Of a stretch of DNA of 64,000 nt, positions 8,182 through 17,042 are shown one piece after another. Position numbers and translations under genes: made by a program. A model generated the notes under the pieces. It saw only the letters and a program-made list of their open reading frames with translations, made no database searches and had not been told where the DNA came from. The DNA lies in the NCBI RefSeq assembly GCF_011492945.1, contig NZ_CP045119.1:3596001-3660000 (forward strand), given 5' to 3'. This stretch comes from Rubrobacter tropicus. GTDB taxonomy: Bacteria > Actinomycetota > Rubrobacteria > Rubrobacterales > Rubrobacteraceae. Every line of letters begins with the position of its first letter. The first letter of the stretch is position 1.

Positions 8182-8336
8182 TTTCAGCTATCAGCTATCA
8201 GCTTTCTTATGGAACCCGGCTCGCGGAACGTGAGCCGGGTCGTGATCGCCCAGGGGACTGCCCGGACCGACGAGCTCGGACTACTGCTACGCCCTATAAA
8301 GGAAGGCTGACAGCTGAATGCTGATAGCTATCCTCG
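8182..8336. repeat. Intergenic repeat element with internal hairpin
   Basis: Starts with three TCAGCTATCAGC-type units and ends with the complementary GCTGACAGCTGAATGCTGATAGC, so the flanks can pair. Between them is a 9-bp hairpin (ACCCGGCTC / GAGCCGGGT, 8214-8240). It sits between the convergent phoD and DUF3105 genes and overlaps the restored 3' end of the latter. Confidence 0.5.
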
Positions 8337-8380
8337 CGGGTTTCCCACGCCCAGAGTGCAGCGGTTGCCGGAGAGGGGGG

Positions 8381-9094
8381 CTATCTCGGAGTTGCGGAAA
8401 CCGTCGACGAACTGGCGCAGCCTGGGTCGTTTGCGTCTTCGAGCTTCAGTTGGACGCGCCAGGAGGTTACGGTTACGGGGGCGTCCTGGCCCGGGTAGGG
8501 GCTGACTATCACGTTGTCTTCGGCGCCGTAGGAGCGGAGCTTCTCCGTCTGGTTCGCGGGGAGGTCCGGCTGGTGCGTGATCCAGACGACGCCGTGGTCC
8601 AGGCTGTGGACGGCGTGGCGGTCCTTTATGGGCTTCTCGTAGACGCCGCAGTTTTGCCACAGGGGATCGTGCCTGCCGTTTGTCGGCGGGCTCCGGTCGT
8701 ACTTTATCGGCCCTTCCGAGAGCTCGTTGGTGGTTGGCGGGTAGACCTCTATGCCCTCGGGCGGGTCTTCTGGCAGCGGCCTCGCCGGGTCGGGCTTCTT
8801 GCCGTCGGCGGGGAGCATGTTCTGGATCTCCCGCGGGCTTGGTTTTGCTTTCGCGAGCTCCGCGGCCTCGCCCGAGGGAGCGCCGGCGGCGGTGGTCTCT
8901 TCCGGCGAAACGGTGGTCTGCTCCGATGCCGGCGTCCCCGTCGCGGCTTCTTCCCGCGCTTTTTCGTCCGATCCCCCCTGCGTGCCGCCGGACGTCTCCC
9001 CGCCGCACGCCGCCGGGAGGAACGCGAAAACGCAGGCGAGGATGAGGAGCCTCCACCCGCCGCCGCGCCTTGCTTTCGAACTTTCGATGCCCAA
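8381..9094 (-). CDS. DUF3105 lipoprotein, 3' end frameshifted
   Basis: A 237-residue exported protein with a lipobox (LPAACGG), a long disordered Thr/Ser/Pro/Glu linker and a DUF3105 domain. The domain carries the family signature HDPLWQNCGVYEKPI and AVHSLDHGVVWITHQPD, with a conserved Cys and two His. In the read frame the tail turns into ANDPGCASSSTVSATPR. One base more in the C-run (GGG at 8424-8426 on the plus strand) would instead give NDPRLRQFVDGFRNSEIAPL and a stop at 8328, which is how the family ends. The gene is therefore probably 8328-9094 with one missing base. Function of DUF3105 is unknown. Confidence 0.8.
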   Translation of the reverse strand: MGIESSKARRGGGWRLLILACVFAFLPAACGGETSGGTQGGSDEKAREEAATGTPASEQTTVSPEETTAAGAPSGEAAELAKAKPSPREIQNMLPADGKKPDPARPLPEDPPEGIEVYPPTTNELSEGPIKYDRSPPTNGRHDPLWQNCGVYEKPIKDRHAVHSLDHGVVWITHQPDLPANQTEKLRSYGAEDNVIVSPYPGQDAPVTVTSWRVQLKLEDANDPGCASSSTVSATPR

Positions 9095-9229
9095 TTCAAC
9101 GACCTTCCGTCAGGTTCTCGCAAAGCTTCCTACGGGCCAGAAGGTACTACGGATGTACCCTGGGGCGCTGTGTGCGGCATCATGCCTCGCACCGCTCCCG
9201 GTCGGAAGGCCGCGTTCGTGCAGACCGTA

Positions 9230-10120
9230 TCAGGCTTCGGGACGGGCACCGACACGCCCGACGGCCCGGGCGGCGGTCTCGGCGCCCCGGCGCATCGTCC
9301 CCGCGGGCTGTTCTTTGTCGAGCCAGGCCGCGAGAAAACCCGCGCTGAAGGCGTCCCCCGCGCCCGTGGTGTCCTCCGCCCGGTCCGCCGTCGCCGGCAC
9401 CCGGAGAGACGCCCCGGTCCCGTCGGCGTACACGGCGCCCTCGGGGCCGAGCTTGAGCACGACGGCCGGGTAGAGGGAGAGCAGCTTCTTCAGGATGAGG
9501 TCGGGGTCTTGCTCCCCGGTAAGGGTCTCCCCCTCCGTCAGGTTCGGGAAGAGAAGGTCGGCGCCGCGGGTCCAATCCAGGAAGCGTTCGGGCCCGACGG
9601 ACCGGAGCAGGGGCGCGGATGACGGGTCTACCGAGACGGTCATGCCGGCTTCACGGGCGAGGCGCAAGGCCTCCAGCGCGGTCCGTCGGCGGCTGCCGCC
9701 CGAGAGGGTGTAGCCCGAGAGGTGGAGGTGGCCTTCGGTGAAGAGGGTTCTCGGAAGGTCGTTCGGGTTCAGGGCCTCGCTGGCTCCCCTGTCCGTGATC
9801 ATGGTCCTCTCCCCCGCCCCGTCCACGAGCACGAAGACCTTGCCGGTCGCAAGGGAAGCGTCTCGGGCGAGGTGCGAAGCCACGCCGGCCCGTTCCATCT
9901 CACCCTCCAGAAACGCGCCGAAGACGTCGTCGCCCACCCTGCCGACAAAATGGGTCTCGACACCGGAAGAGGCCAGCCAGGCGGCCGCGTTCGCGCCCGA
10001 GCCCCCGGCGGCGACCCGGATCGGGACGAAGGTGTCCGTCCCGAACACTATCTCGCCCTCGGCCTTCGCGAGCAGGTCGTAGAGAAGGTCCCCGACGACG
10101 AGGACGCGAGGGGCCCGCAA
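9230..10120 (-). CDS. psuK: PfkB-family kinase, probable pseudouridine kinase
   Basis: A 296-residue ribokinase-family sugar kinase. The N-terminal signature is AAGGSGANAAAWLASSG, and the C-terminal ATP/catalytic signature is DTTGAGDAFSAGF with the catalytic Asp. The TTG start lies 3 bp after the stop of the pseudouridine-5'-phosphate glycosidase gene, so the two are co-transcribed. In this pairing the kinase phosphorylates pseudouridine and the glycosidase splits the product into uracil and ribose-5-phosphate. The substrate is inferred from the neighbour; a nucleoside or sugar kinase of other specificity is possible. Confidence 0.75.
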   Translation of the reverse strand: MRAPRVLVVGDLLYDLLAKAEGEIVFGTDTFVPIRVAAGGSGANAAAWLASSGVETHFVGRVGDDVFGAFLEGEMERAGVASHLARDASLATGKVFVLVDGAGERTMITDRGASEALNPNDLPRTLFTEGHLHLSGYTLSGGSRRRTALEALRLAREAGMTVSVDPSSAPLLRSVGPERFLDWTRGADLLFPNLTEGETLTGEQDPDLILKKLLSLYPAVVLKLGPEGAVYADGTGASLRVPATADRAEDTTGAGDAFSAGFLAAWLDKEQPAGTMRRGAETAARAVGRVGARPEA

Positions 10121-10123
10121 GGA

Positions 10124-11034
10124 TCAGGGCTTCCCGGCGAGCGCGACCGCGATGCGGGCGGCGAGGCGGGCGTTGCCGAGTATGATCTTCTTGTTCACCC
10201 GCAGGCTCTCGCCTTTGGTCTCCGCCGCGAAGCGGTCGAGCAGGAAGGGCGTAACCTCCCCGCCCCGCACTCCCAGCCTCCCCATCTCCTCGAGGCCGGC
10301 GCGCAGGGCGCGGTCGTGCAGGCCCGGGTCGAGCTGATCCTCTTCCGCCAGAGGGTTGGCGATGACGAGCCCCGAGTCCCCGAGGCCGAGGTCCGTCACG
10401 GCCCGTACGAGGCGCGCGGCCTCCCCTTCGTTCTCCACCGACCAGCCGAGCGGGCTGCCCGAGTCGGCCAGGTAGAAGCCGGGGAACCGCGGGGTGCGAA
10501 ACCCGACGACGGGGACGCCGAGGGTCTCCAGGTACTCGAGCGTGGCCGGCACGTCGAGGATGGACTTCACGCCGGAGCAGACGACGGCGACCGGCGTCCT
10601 GGTGAGGGCGGCCAGGTCGGCCGAGACGTCCCAGCTCTCCCGCGCCCCCCTGTGCACGCCCCCGAGGCCCCGGTAGCGAAGAGCCTTATCCCCGCGAGCG
10701 CCGCCAGGTGCGCCGTGGCGGCCACCGTCGTCGCCCCGTGGAGACCTTTGGCGGCCGCCACCGGAAGATCCCGGGAGGAGAGCTTCTCGATCCCCTCGGC
10801 GGTCGCCATGAGCTCCAGCCCGGCACCGTCGAGCCCGATCTTCGGCGTCCCGTCTATGACGCCTATCGTCGCGGGGACGGCGCCTTCTTCGCGGACCACA
10901 CGTTCGGACTCGCGGGCCACTTCGAGGTTGTCGGGGTGGGGCAGGCCGTGTGAGATCAGGGTGGACTCCAACGCCACCACGGGACCTTTCCTTTCGATGG
11001 CCGCCCTTACCTCGGGCCCGACCTCCAGGCTCAA
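10124..11034 (-). pseudogene. psuG: Pseudouridine-5'-phosphate glycosidase, one-base frameshift
   Basis: The N-terminal half (from a TTG at 11034) reads [19 protein letters not shown] and AATIGVIDG-like [14 protein letters not shown], and the C-terminal half reads [23 protein letters not shown] and [18 protein letters not shown]: a complete PsuG in two frames. The break is in the C-run at 10668-10671. One extra base there restores [23 protein letters not shown], the family consensus across the site. It may be a true mutation or a homopolymer sequencing error; I favour error because four other genes show the same type of fault. The start overlaps the SRAP gene stop (TTGA). Confidence 0.85.
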
Positions 11035-11687
11035 GCCGCGGGCTCTACGCAGCGTTCGTCGTTGTTGCGGGGGCTGTTGACGAAGCGGCTTACGGGGAAG
11101 GTCTCGAGGTCGTCCCCCTCGTATGGCCTGAGCAGCGAGACGAGCTCTTCCCTCTCGGCCTCCGGGTCGAGCCAGGCCTCGCGTTCTTCGGCCGGCAGGA
11201 TCACGGGCATCCTCTCGTGGACCTCCCCGACGAGCGCGTTGGCCGAGGTCGTCAGGATGGTGCAGGACAGGATCTCACCGTCGTTCCAGCTCTCCCAGAG
11301 CCCGGCGAAGGCGAAGGGGCGCCCGTCGTTCATGTGTATGTAGAACGGCTGCTTGCCACCCTCCTCCCGCTTCCACTCGTAGAAGCCGTCGGCGGGTATG
11401 AGGCACCGGCGGTGGCGGAAGGCGCTGCGGAAGGACGGCTTCTCCGGGGCCGTCTCGCTGCGGGCGTTTATCATGCGGGCCCCGATCTCCGGATCCTTGG
11501 CCCACGAGGGGACTAGCCCCCACCTCAGCGTCTCCAGCCTGCGGCTTCCGTTCTCGGCCAGGATCGCCGCGACGCCCTGGGTCGGCGCGACGTTGAAGTT
11601 CGGCGAGAGCTCCGCCCGAACTTCATCGAGATCGAACTCAGCAGCCAGCCGGTCGACTGGAACCGTCAACGTATACCTGCCACACAT
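11031..11687 (-). CDS. yedK: SRAP-domain protein (YedK/HMCES family)
   Basis: A 218-residue SOS response-associated peptidase-type protein that crosslinks to abasic sites in single-stranded DNA. The catalytic Cys2 is exposed by loss of Met1 (MCGRYTL). Other conserved parts are [37 protein letters not shown] and the catalytic His in HERMPVIL. Length and order are standard. It is upstream of and overlaps psuG by 4 nt, which puts a DNA-repair protein in front of a nucleoside salvage pair. Confidence 0.92.
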   Translation of the reverse strand: MCGRYTLTVPVDRLAAEFDLDEVRAELSPNFNVAPTQGVAAILAENGSRRLETLRWGLVPSWAKDPEIGARMINARSETAPEKPSFRSAFRHRRCLIPADGFYEWKREEGGKQPFYIHMNDGRPFAFAGLWESWNDGEILSCTILTTSANALVGEVHERMPVILPAEEREAWLDPEAEREELVSLLRPYEGDDLETFPVSRFVNSPRNNDERCVEPAA

Positions 11688-11701
11688 GTTTCACCCCTTC
11701 G

Positions 11702-11735
11702 GGGAGCTTGTCAGCTAGTCAGCCTGTCAGCCCTT
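11702..11735. repeat. Copy of interspersed CTGA-rich repeat
   Basis: Units GCTTGTCAGCTAGTCAGCCTGTCAGC, about 9 bp apart, lie between the SRAP start and the phosphoribosyltransferase end. They match the unit type seen near 29.0 and 29.8 kb. Confidence 0.5.
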
Positions 11736-11781
11736 TTATTGTACCGGGTGAGGCGGTTCCTCCCACCGGTCTGTTGGCGGG

Positions 11782-12463
11782 TCAGGGGGCTTCCCGGCGG
11801 CGCCGGGAGGCTTCGAGCAGGCTGATGACTTCTTCGTCGGGGGTCTGGTCGAAGTCGCGGTACCAGAAGCCGATGGCGCCGAGGTCCGGCGGGCATTTGA
11901 GGCAGACGAGGTCGTCCACCTCGGACCGGAACATCCCCGCCGTCTGGGCGGCGCAGACGGGGGCGGCGAGCACTATGCGTGCAGGTACACGGAGGCGCAG
12001 CGCCTCGACGGCCGCGCTGGCCGTCACGCCGGTGGCGAGGCCGTCGTCGACGAGGATGGCGGTTTGGCCCGAGACGTCGGCCTCCGGTCTGCCCCCCCTG
12101 AAGTGGCGGAGGCGCCGCTCGACCTCGGCGGTCTCCTGGCGCGTGACCCCGTCGAGGTAGTCTTCCGGGATACCGAGCCGCCTGACGGCGTCCTCGTTGA
12201 GGACGCGTACCCCGCCGGGGCCACGGCCCCGATGCCGAACTCGGGCTGGTCGGGGCGCCGAGCTTTCGGGCGACGACCACGTCGAGCGGGGCGTCGAGGG
12301 CGAGCGCGACCTCGTAGGCGACGGGGACGCCCCCCCTGGGCAGGGCGAAGACGACGGAACGCGCTTCGCGGTAACGCATCAGGCGCGATGCCAGCTTCTT
12401 GCCCGCGTCCCTCCGGTCCTTGAAGGGCGGCCCCGCGCCGAGCATCCCGGCCAGCTTCCTCAT
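11782..12463 (-). pseudogene. Phosphoribosyltransferase-domain protein, one-base frameshift
   Basis: Starts at ATG 12463, eight bases after the histone-deacetylase-family stop, with TAGGA as ribosome-binding site. The first frame gives ALPRGGVPVAYEVALALDAP and VVARKLGAP. The second frame gives LNEDAVRRLGIPEDYLDG, the PRPP-binding loop ILVDDGLATGVTASAA (type I PRTase signature) and a C-terminus ending GAIGFWYRDFDQTPDEEV. The break is at the G-run 12252-12255, where one more base restores KLGAPDQPEFGIGAVAPGG. This family (ComF-like, often beside stress genes) acts on unknown substrates. Likely an intact gene with a homopolymer error. Confidence 0.85.
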
Positions 12464-12470
12464 AGCGGTC

Positions 12471-13480
12471 CTACCGGAGGCTCTTCCAGAAGGGGGCCAA
12501 CGCCGCGCGGCCCTCGTCCACCTGCCGCACCCCGCCCTCGTACTCCCAGCCCGGCGGGTCTTCGTAGGCCCCGCGCACGGTCGCGGCGACGCATTGCGCG
12601 AGGGCGTCGAGGTCGTAGCCGCCCTCGAGCACGAACGCCGGCGGGGGCGCCCCCGACTCGCGGGCGACGGCGGAGACGAGGGCGGCGAAACGCCCGAACG
12701 AACCCGCGTCCAACCCCATGCCCCGAGCGGGTCGGCCGCGTGGGCGTCGTATCCTGCGGAGACGATCACGAGCCCGGGCTCGAACTCCCGCAACACCGGA
12801 ACGAGAACCCCCGCGAACGCCGCGGCGTAGACGTCCTCCCCCGACCGCGCCGGGAGCGGGACGTTGGCCGTGAAGCCGCGTCCCAGGCCGTCCCCAACCT
12901 CATACACCTCGCCCGTACCGGGATAAAAGGGGCTCCTGTGGGCGGAGAGGTAGAGCACGGTTTCGTCGGAGAAAAAGATGTCCTGGGTGCCGTTGCCGTG
13001 GTGGACGTCCCAGTCGAGGACGGCGACCCTCTCGACACCGCTGGATCTTGCGTAAGCGGCGGCGACCGCCGCGTGGTTGAGGAGGCAGAAGCCCATCGCG
13101 TAACCCGCGCCCGCGTGGTGACCCGGCGGCCTGACGACGGCGAAGGACGGCTCCCCGCCGAGGGCGCTCTCGACGGCCCCGCAGGCCGCCCCGCTCGCGA
13201 GCTCCGCGACCTCGAAGGAGCCGGGCCCGAGCGCCGTGTCCGGGTCGAGGTAGCCGCCCCCGGAATCGGAAAGCTCCCGCAACCGGTCCACGTAATCCGC
13301 GGTGTGGACGCGCAGGAGTGCCTCTCTGCCGGCGGGTTCGCAGGGGCGTCGTTCCACGCGCGCGCCCGAACGTTCGGCGGCCTCGATCCCGGCCACGGCG
13401 GCCGGAAACCTCGGCGGGACCTCGACGCCCGAGAGGTCGTTGACGTGGCGTTCCAGGGCCGGGTCGCTGTATACGTGCAA
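12471..13480 (-). pseudogene. Histone-deacetylase-family (AcuC-like) amidohydrolase, one-base frameshift
   Basis: The class II-type deacetylase fold is clear. VRPPGHHAG, GFCLLNHAAVAA, VLDWDVHHGNGTQDIF (Zn-binding Asp and His), YLSAHRSPFYPGTGE and VSAGYDAHAADPLG are in frame from a TTG at 13480. The tail (MGLDAGSFGRFAAL ... FVLEGGYDLDALA) is in another frame ending at 12471. The shift is at the C-run 12721-12724; one extra base gives DPLGGMGLDAG, matching the family. It probably deacetylates acetyl-lysine or acetylpolyamines. It lies in an operon with the phosphoribosyltransferase gene. Confidence 0.88.
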
Positions 13481-13606
13481 ACCTCACGCTCCATGACTTT
13501 TCGCCTCCGCTACGACGCCCATTATCCGGCGTGAGGCTCTCCGGGGGCAAGGCCATCCACGCCGCGCCCGTCGCACCGTCCCCTCCCCCTCTTCCAAAAA
13601 AGTTCC

Positions 13607-13634
13607 TTGAAGGCCCGCAGATCCCTGGTAACAT
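13607..13634 (+). promoter_or_regulatory. Candidate promoter for the NlpC/P60 gene
   Basis: TTGAAG (13607-13612) and TAACAT (13629-13634) with a 16-bp spacer, 57 bp upstream of the start codon. Reasonable sigma-70-type spacing but imperfect hexamers. Confidence 0.35.
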
Positions 13635-13690
13635 CGCCCGCTTGAAGTAGCAAGTAGTTGCAAGCAAGGATATTGGAGGGGGATCTCCAC

Positions 13691-14116
13691 ATGCGCAAGT
13701 TTGTTGTTGCCCTGTTCTCGTGCGCCGTGCTTTCGGCGGTGATCGTCGCGAACTCGCCTTCCGAGGCGTCGGCGCAGACGCTCTCCGGCGAGGCGGTCGT
13801 CGCCGAGGCGCAGTCCTACATCGGCACGCCCTACGGAGCCGGCGGCCTCGACTGCTCGGGCTTTACCTCGGCCGTCTACGCCAACCTAGGCGTCTCGCTT
13901 CCGGACGACCCGGTCGCCCAGTACGGCTACGGCGTGCCGTCGGAAGGCGCCGCCGGCGACCTCGTCTTCTTCGACGAGGCCGGCTACGGCATCTCGCACG
14001 TCGGAATAGCCACGGGCTACGGCACCGTCATCCACGCCTCGACCTACTACGGGACGATAACCGAGACCCCGATCTCGCAGGTTCCCGGCTACGTGGGCGC
14101 TGTGGATCCGGCGTAG
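13691..14116 (+). CDS. Secreted NlpC/P60 peptidoglycan endopeptidase
   Basis: A 141-residue exported cysteine peptidase. The signal peptide (MRKFVVALFSCAVLSAVIVA ending near ASAQT) leads straight into a single NlpC/P60 domain. The domain has the catalytic Cys in GLDCSGFTSAVY, the His in ISHVGIATGYG and the third residue at VIHAS. There is no cell-wall binding domain. The ATG at 13691 has GGAGGGGG 9 nt upstream; an in-frame start at 13658 lacks one. It likely cleaves stem peptides during wall turnover. A strong hairpin follows. Confidence 0.9.
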   Translation: MRKFVVALFSCAVLSAVIVANSPSEASAQTLSGEAVVAEAQSYIGTPYGAGGLDCSGFTSAVYANLGVSLPDDPVAQYGYGVPSEGAAGDLVFFDEAGYGISHVGIATGYGTVIHASTYYGTITETPISQVPGYVGAVDPA

Positions 14117-14120
14117 GAAA

Positions 14121-14282
14121 GGCTTCAGGTTACAGGCTTCAGCTTTTTGGTTGATCGCCGATAGCTTCTCGAATAGGGGGCCGGGACAAAAGCCCCGGCC
14201 CCCTATTCGCTGTTTGGCTCACGCCCGGAAGCCAAAAGCTCGCCGCCAACGTCGAGATCCTGATGCCCGTAACCTGAAGCCT
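14121..14282. repeat. TTCAGG-type repeat arms flanking the terminator
   Basis: GGCTTCAGGTTACAGGCTTCAGC at 14121-14143 has its counterpart CCCGTAACCTGAAGCC at 14265-14281, so the two arms enclose the 16-bp hairpin at 14170-14209. The arms match the elements near 4.1 and 15.7 kb. The distal arm runs into the last codons of the MFS gene. Confidence 0.5.
14170..14209. terminator. Strong bidirectional terminator hairpin
   Basis: CGAATAGGGGGCCGGG and CCCGGCCCCCTATTCG form a perfect 16-bp stem with an 8-nt loop, between the convergent NlpC/P60 and MFS genes. There is no long T-run on either side, but stem strength and position support a two-way stop. Confidence 0.65.
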
Positions 14283-15609
14283 ATCTGGTAATGCTGGCGA
14301 TCAGCGCTTTCCAGGCCGCGGTTGCCTTGCCGGTACGTGGGGCGTAGGCGATTACGAGGGCTACGGCGAGGGCCAGGAGTAGGACGCCGGGGACGAGGAA
14401 GGCGGACCAGAAGCCGAGGGACGCGGCGAGCAGGCCCCCGCCCACGGGGCCTAGGGCGAAGCCGGCGGATGTGGCCGAGGAGGCCACGCCGAAGGCCTCC
14501 CCCTGGCGACCGGCGGGGGCGGCGGACTTTATCGCTAGGTTCGCGACGGGGATGGCGCAACCTATGAAGAGGCTGGCGAGGAGGCGCAGGATCCAGAGCT
14601 GGGGTACGTTTTCGGAGAGGGCCTGGGGGAGCGCGGCGGCGCCCGCGAGGGCGAGGGAGACGACCATGACGCGGCGGGCGCCGAAGCGGGCGGCCAGGCG
14701 TCCACCGAGGAGGGAGCCGAGCGAGGCAACGAGGGCCCCGGTGCCGATGATCCAACCCGCCTGGCTCGCCACCCTGTCGGCCGCCCCGGCCAGCGCGCCG
14801 ACGAAACCGGGCAACGCGACGGCGGCGCTGGTGATCGACACGTGTACCGCGAACAACGTGAGCAACCCGGGCAACAGCAGCTTGTAAGGAAGGGAAGCGC
14901 GCTCCGGCTCGCCTTCGTCTCCGGTGTTCTCCGCCTCTTCCACGACCGGCTTGTTCTCCCTCACGCCGAGGAGGACTACAACGGACGAGACCACCAGCAG
15001 GGCCGAGGCTATGAAGAAGGAGGCCCTGAGGCCCGCCGAGTCGGCGCTGATCCCACCGAGCGCGGGCCCAACCCCGGCCGCCACGAATATGACGGTCTGA
15101 AGCGCCCCGAGCCTCCATCCGGCTTTCTCCGCCGGCGCGGTCGCGGCAACCAGCGAGGTGGCCGCGGGCACGGTCCCCGTCAGCGTCCCCTGCAAGAGCC
15201 TCAACACGAGCAACTGCCACGGCCCCGTAACGAAGGCCATGGACCCGACGACCACCACCGCGGCGATCGTCGCCCGCAGCAGCATGAGCTTGCGCCCCAT
15301 CCGATCCGAGAGCCTCCCCCACAATGGCGCCACCAGCGCCATCGTGGCCCCCGACGCGCCGTTTATTACCCCGGCCCACGCCGCGGCGTGCCCGACGTCC
15401 TCGACCCCCAACGCCTGCACGTACAACGGCATGAACGGCACCACGAACATGAAGGCCGTGGTCCCCAGAAGCTGCGAGAAAAGCAGCGCAAGAAAGGACG
15501 CGGTACCCTCCTCCTGAGAGTGGTCGCGCGAGCCCTCTGCTGTTTCCGTCCGCCGGAACCTCGCGCGCGCCACAGCGCCCACGCCCCGAAACCGTTCTCG
15601 TAACGCCAT
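14281..15609 (-). CDS. MFS multidrug-type exporter
   Basis: An integral membrane protein of about 442 residues with 12 predicted helices. The motif-A-type loop between helices 2 and 3 is GRLSDRMGRKLM. It resembles DHA1 drug exporters (TetA/Bmr-like). The frame has an ATG at 15624 and another at 15609. The palindrome at 15627-15642 and a possible -10 (TATGTT) overlap the first, so I prefer 15609. A MerR-type regulator lies just upstream in the same direction, the usual arrangement for an inducible efflux pump. The substrate is unknown. Confidence 0.85.
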   Translation of the reverse strand: MALRERFRGVGAVARARFRRTETAEGSRDHSQEEGTASFLALLFSQLLGTTAFMFVVPFMPLYVQALGVEDVGHAAAWAGVINGASGATMALVAPLWGRLSDRMGRKLMLLRATIAAVVVVGSMAFVTGPWQLLVLRLLQGTLTGTVPAATSLVAATAPAEKAGWRLGALQTVIFVAAGVGPALGGISADSAGLRASFFIASALLVVSSVVVLLGVRENKPVVEEAENTGDEGEPERASLPYKLLLPGLLTLFAVHVSITSAAVALPGFVGALAGAADRVASQAGWIIGTGALVASLGSLLGGRLAARFGARRVMVVSLALAGAAALPQALSENVPQLWILRLLASLFIGCAIPVANLAIKSAAPAGRQGEAFGVASSATSAGFALGPVGGGLLAASLGFWSAFLVPGVLLLALAVALVIAYAPRTGKATAAWKALIASITR

Positions 15610-15626
15610 ACCCTGTACAAACATAC

Positions 15627-15642
15627 CGTACGTGTACGTACG
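15627..15642. promoter_or_regulatory. GTAC-rich palindrome at the MFS promoter, candidate MerR operator
   Basis: CGTACGTGTACGTACG lies directly upstream of the MFS exporter. On the minus strand it falls between a -35-like TGGACT and a -10-like TATGTT about 17 bp apart, where MerR-family activators bind. The adjacent merR gene is the obvious candidate. Confidence 0.45.
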
Positions 15643-15669
15643 AGTCCAGTTGAGGGCGTTAAAGCGTTC

Positions 15670-15760
15670 ACCCGAGAGGCTACAGGCATCAGGTTGCGGG
15701 TCGCCTCCTTCGGAGGCTTTCAGGTTCTCAGGTTTTCAGGGGTGGAGGGCCGGGGCCTGC
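15670..15760. repeat. TTCAGG-type repeat copy
   Basis: Contains GGCTACAGGCATCAGGTTGC, then the small hairpin GCCTCC-TTC-GGAGGC and TTTCAGG units. It is nearly the same as the element at 4126-4221, including the internal hairpin. It lies between merR and the MFS gene. Confidence 0.5.
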
Positions 15761-15814
15761 TCGTGGCTTTCGTAACGCGCCCTTCAAAACCTTATAGCCT
15801 AAATGCCTCAAGAC

Positions 15815-16237
15815 CTACTTCCCCAGTTCGCGCATCCTGGCTTCGCAGAGGGAGATGTCGCGTTGGAGTTCCTGGCGCAGGGCTTCGGCGCCCTTGAGGT
15901 CTTCGCGGGTCTTGGCTATATATTCCGTCACTTCGCGTTCGCGGGAGCGCAGGTGTTCGGTCGTTTCGGCCAGCACGGCTTCGCGGGTTGCCTCCTGGGC
16001 CGCGTCACGGACGGAGAGGAACTCCCGGATGGCGGCGAGGGAGAAACCCATCCCCTTCAGGCGCAGGATGCGCTCCAGGCGCTCGACGTCCGAGGCGTTG
16101 TAGAGGCGGAAGCCGCCGGGGGATCGGTTCTCGGGGGAGACGAGGCCCAGCTCTTCGTAGTACTTGATGGTGCGCGTGCTCACGCCAAGCCGTTCCGCGA
16201 CGCCGCCTATCTGGGAGAGATCTCCGGGCTCCTGCAA
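15815..16237 (-). CDS. MerR-family transcriptional regulator
   Basis: A 140-residue regulator. The winged helix-turn-helix is at the N-terminus (IGGVAERLGVSTRTIKYYEELGLVSPENRS, with the family wing GFRLYNASDVERL). A long helix follows (about residues 75-135) for antiparallel dimerisation. No Cys cluster typical of metal sensors is present (a single Cys near the end, DISLCEARM), so a drug or organic effector is more likely. The TTG start has GGAAAGG upstream. It precedes the MFS exporter with a palindrome between them. Confidence 0.88.
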   Translation of the reverse strand: MQEPGDLSQIGGVAERLGVSTRTIKYYEELGLVSPENRSPGGFRLYNASDVERLERILRLKGMGFSLAAIREFLSVRDAAQEATREAVLAETTEHLRSREREVTEYIAKTREDLKGAEALRQELQRDISLCEARMRELGK

Positions 16238-16477
16238 ACGAACAGCCTTTCCGCGTTCTAGGAGCCGTCAGGCTAAACCCCGAACCCCGGGCCGTCAATC
16301 CGGGCGGGGACTCGGGCTATCGGCGGGGGCTTTCAAGCCCAGCTCTTCGGCCGAGACGTCCCCCGGGGTGCGGGATGCGGTCGCGAGGCCGAAGAACATT
16401 GTGCGGCGAGGACTCCCGCTCTACCGGGACGGCCCCCGTCATCGCGATGCCCGGCGCGTCGGCCGTGGGGGTCGCTA

Positions 16478-16909
16478 TCAGGCCGTGTTTCTCGCCGGGC
16501 GGCCCGTTCGCGGGTTGGGGCGCGTAGCTTCGAACCATCCCCGTCCTCTACCCAGAAGGGAGTCGAGGAAGACCTGCCGGCCGACGCCGATCAGGCCCAG
16601 AAACGCCTCATCCATGGCCCCCGGCGGTGGGTCGAGTACCACGCGCTCGGCATCTCTGTAAGGGTCGGACAAGAGGGAGATCAGCTCGCCGACGCCGGTC
16701 TGCCTGACCTCCCACCCCCCGGCCGTGTAGGATCGGAGAAAAGACTCGGCCTTCTCCCTCGAACTGAAGATCGGCAACGCGTTGCCGCCGCCGACCTGGG
16801 CCGTGAGAACGTCGAGCCGGCTGTGCCGGTGGCGGGCGATCGCCCAGTACATCGTCCGGTAGCTCCGTACGCCACCCGGTCTCGTGTTGGGTCGGGTCGT
16901 GGTATCCAT
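16478..16909 (-). CDS. Hypothetical protein
   Basis: A 143-residue protein of unknown function. It starts at ATG 16909 with AAGGAG 8 nt upstream, which makes it credible as a gene. The central part is predicted mixed alpha/beta (NALPIFSSREKAESFLRSYTAGGWEVRQTGVGELISLLS), resembling the short conserved module found in small actinobacterial proteins that compare an entry to a threshold. The ends are Arg/Pro rich and probably disordered. No membrane segment or signal. Same strand as its neighbours, with about 130 bp to the next gene upstream. Confidence 0.6.
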   Translation of the reverse strand: MDTTTRPNTRPGGVRSYRTMYWAIARHRHSRLDVLTAQVGGGNALPIFSSREKAESFLRSYTAGGWEVRQTGVGELISLLSDPYRDAERVVLDPPPGAMDEAFLGLIGVGRQVFLDSLLGRGRGWFEATRPNPRTGRPARNTA

Positions 16910-17042
16910 CTATGCCGCTCCTTCCGAAAACGCCTGGCAGATAGGGTTCACCGAGACCCCGCGCCGGGCCTCGAACCGGAACGCGGGGGCGTGAGGAGGC
17001 TCCCGCGCTGCTTCGGCATCCCTATCTGTCCTACCCGGCCCA

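Noticed and set aside
11711-13480. A single 589-codon frame that looks like a deacetylase-phosphoribosyltransferase fusion
   Set aside because: It is produced by two frameshifts. The true C-terminus of the deacetylase and the rest of the PRTase lie in other frames, and they are two separate genes.
13500-13690. ydaO (c-di-AMP) riboswitch before the NlpC/P60 gene
   Set aside because: A common arrangement in actinobacteria, but the leader after the likely promoter is under 60 nt and no motif is seen.
16317-16538. Small 73-codon minus-strand frame
   Set aside because: Overlaps the preceding hypothetical gene by 60 nt, has no ribosome-binding site and a low-complexity composition.
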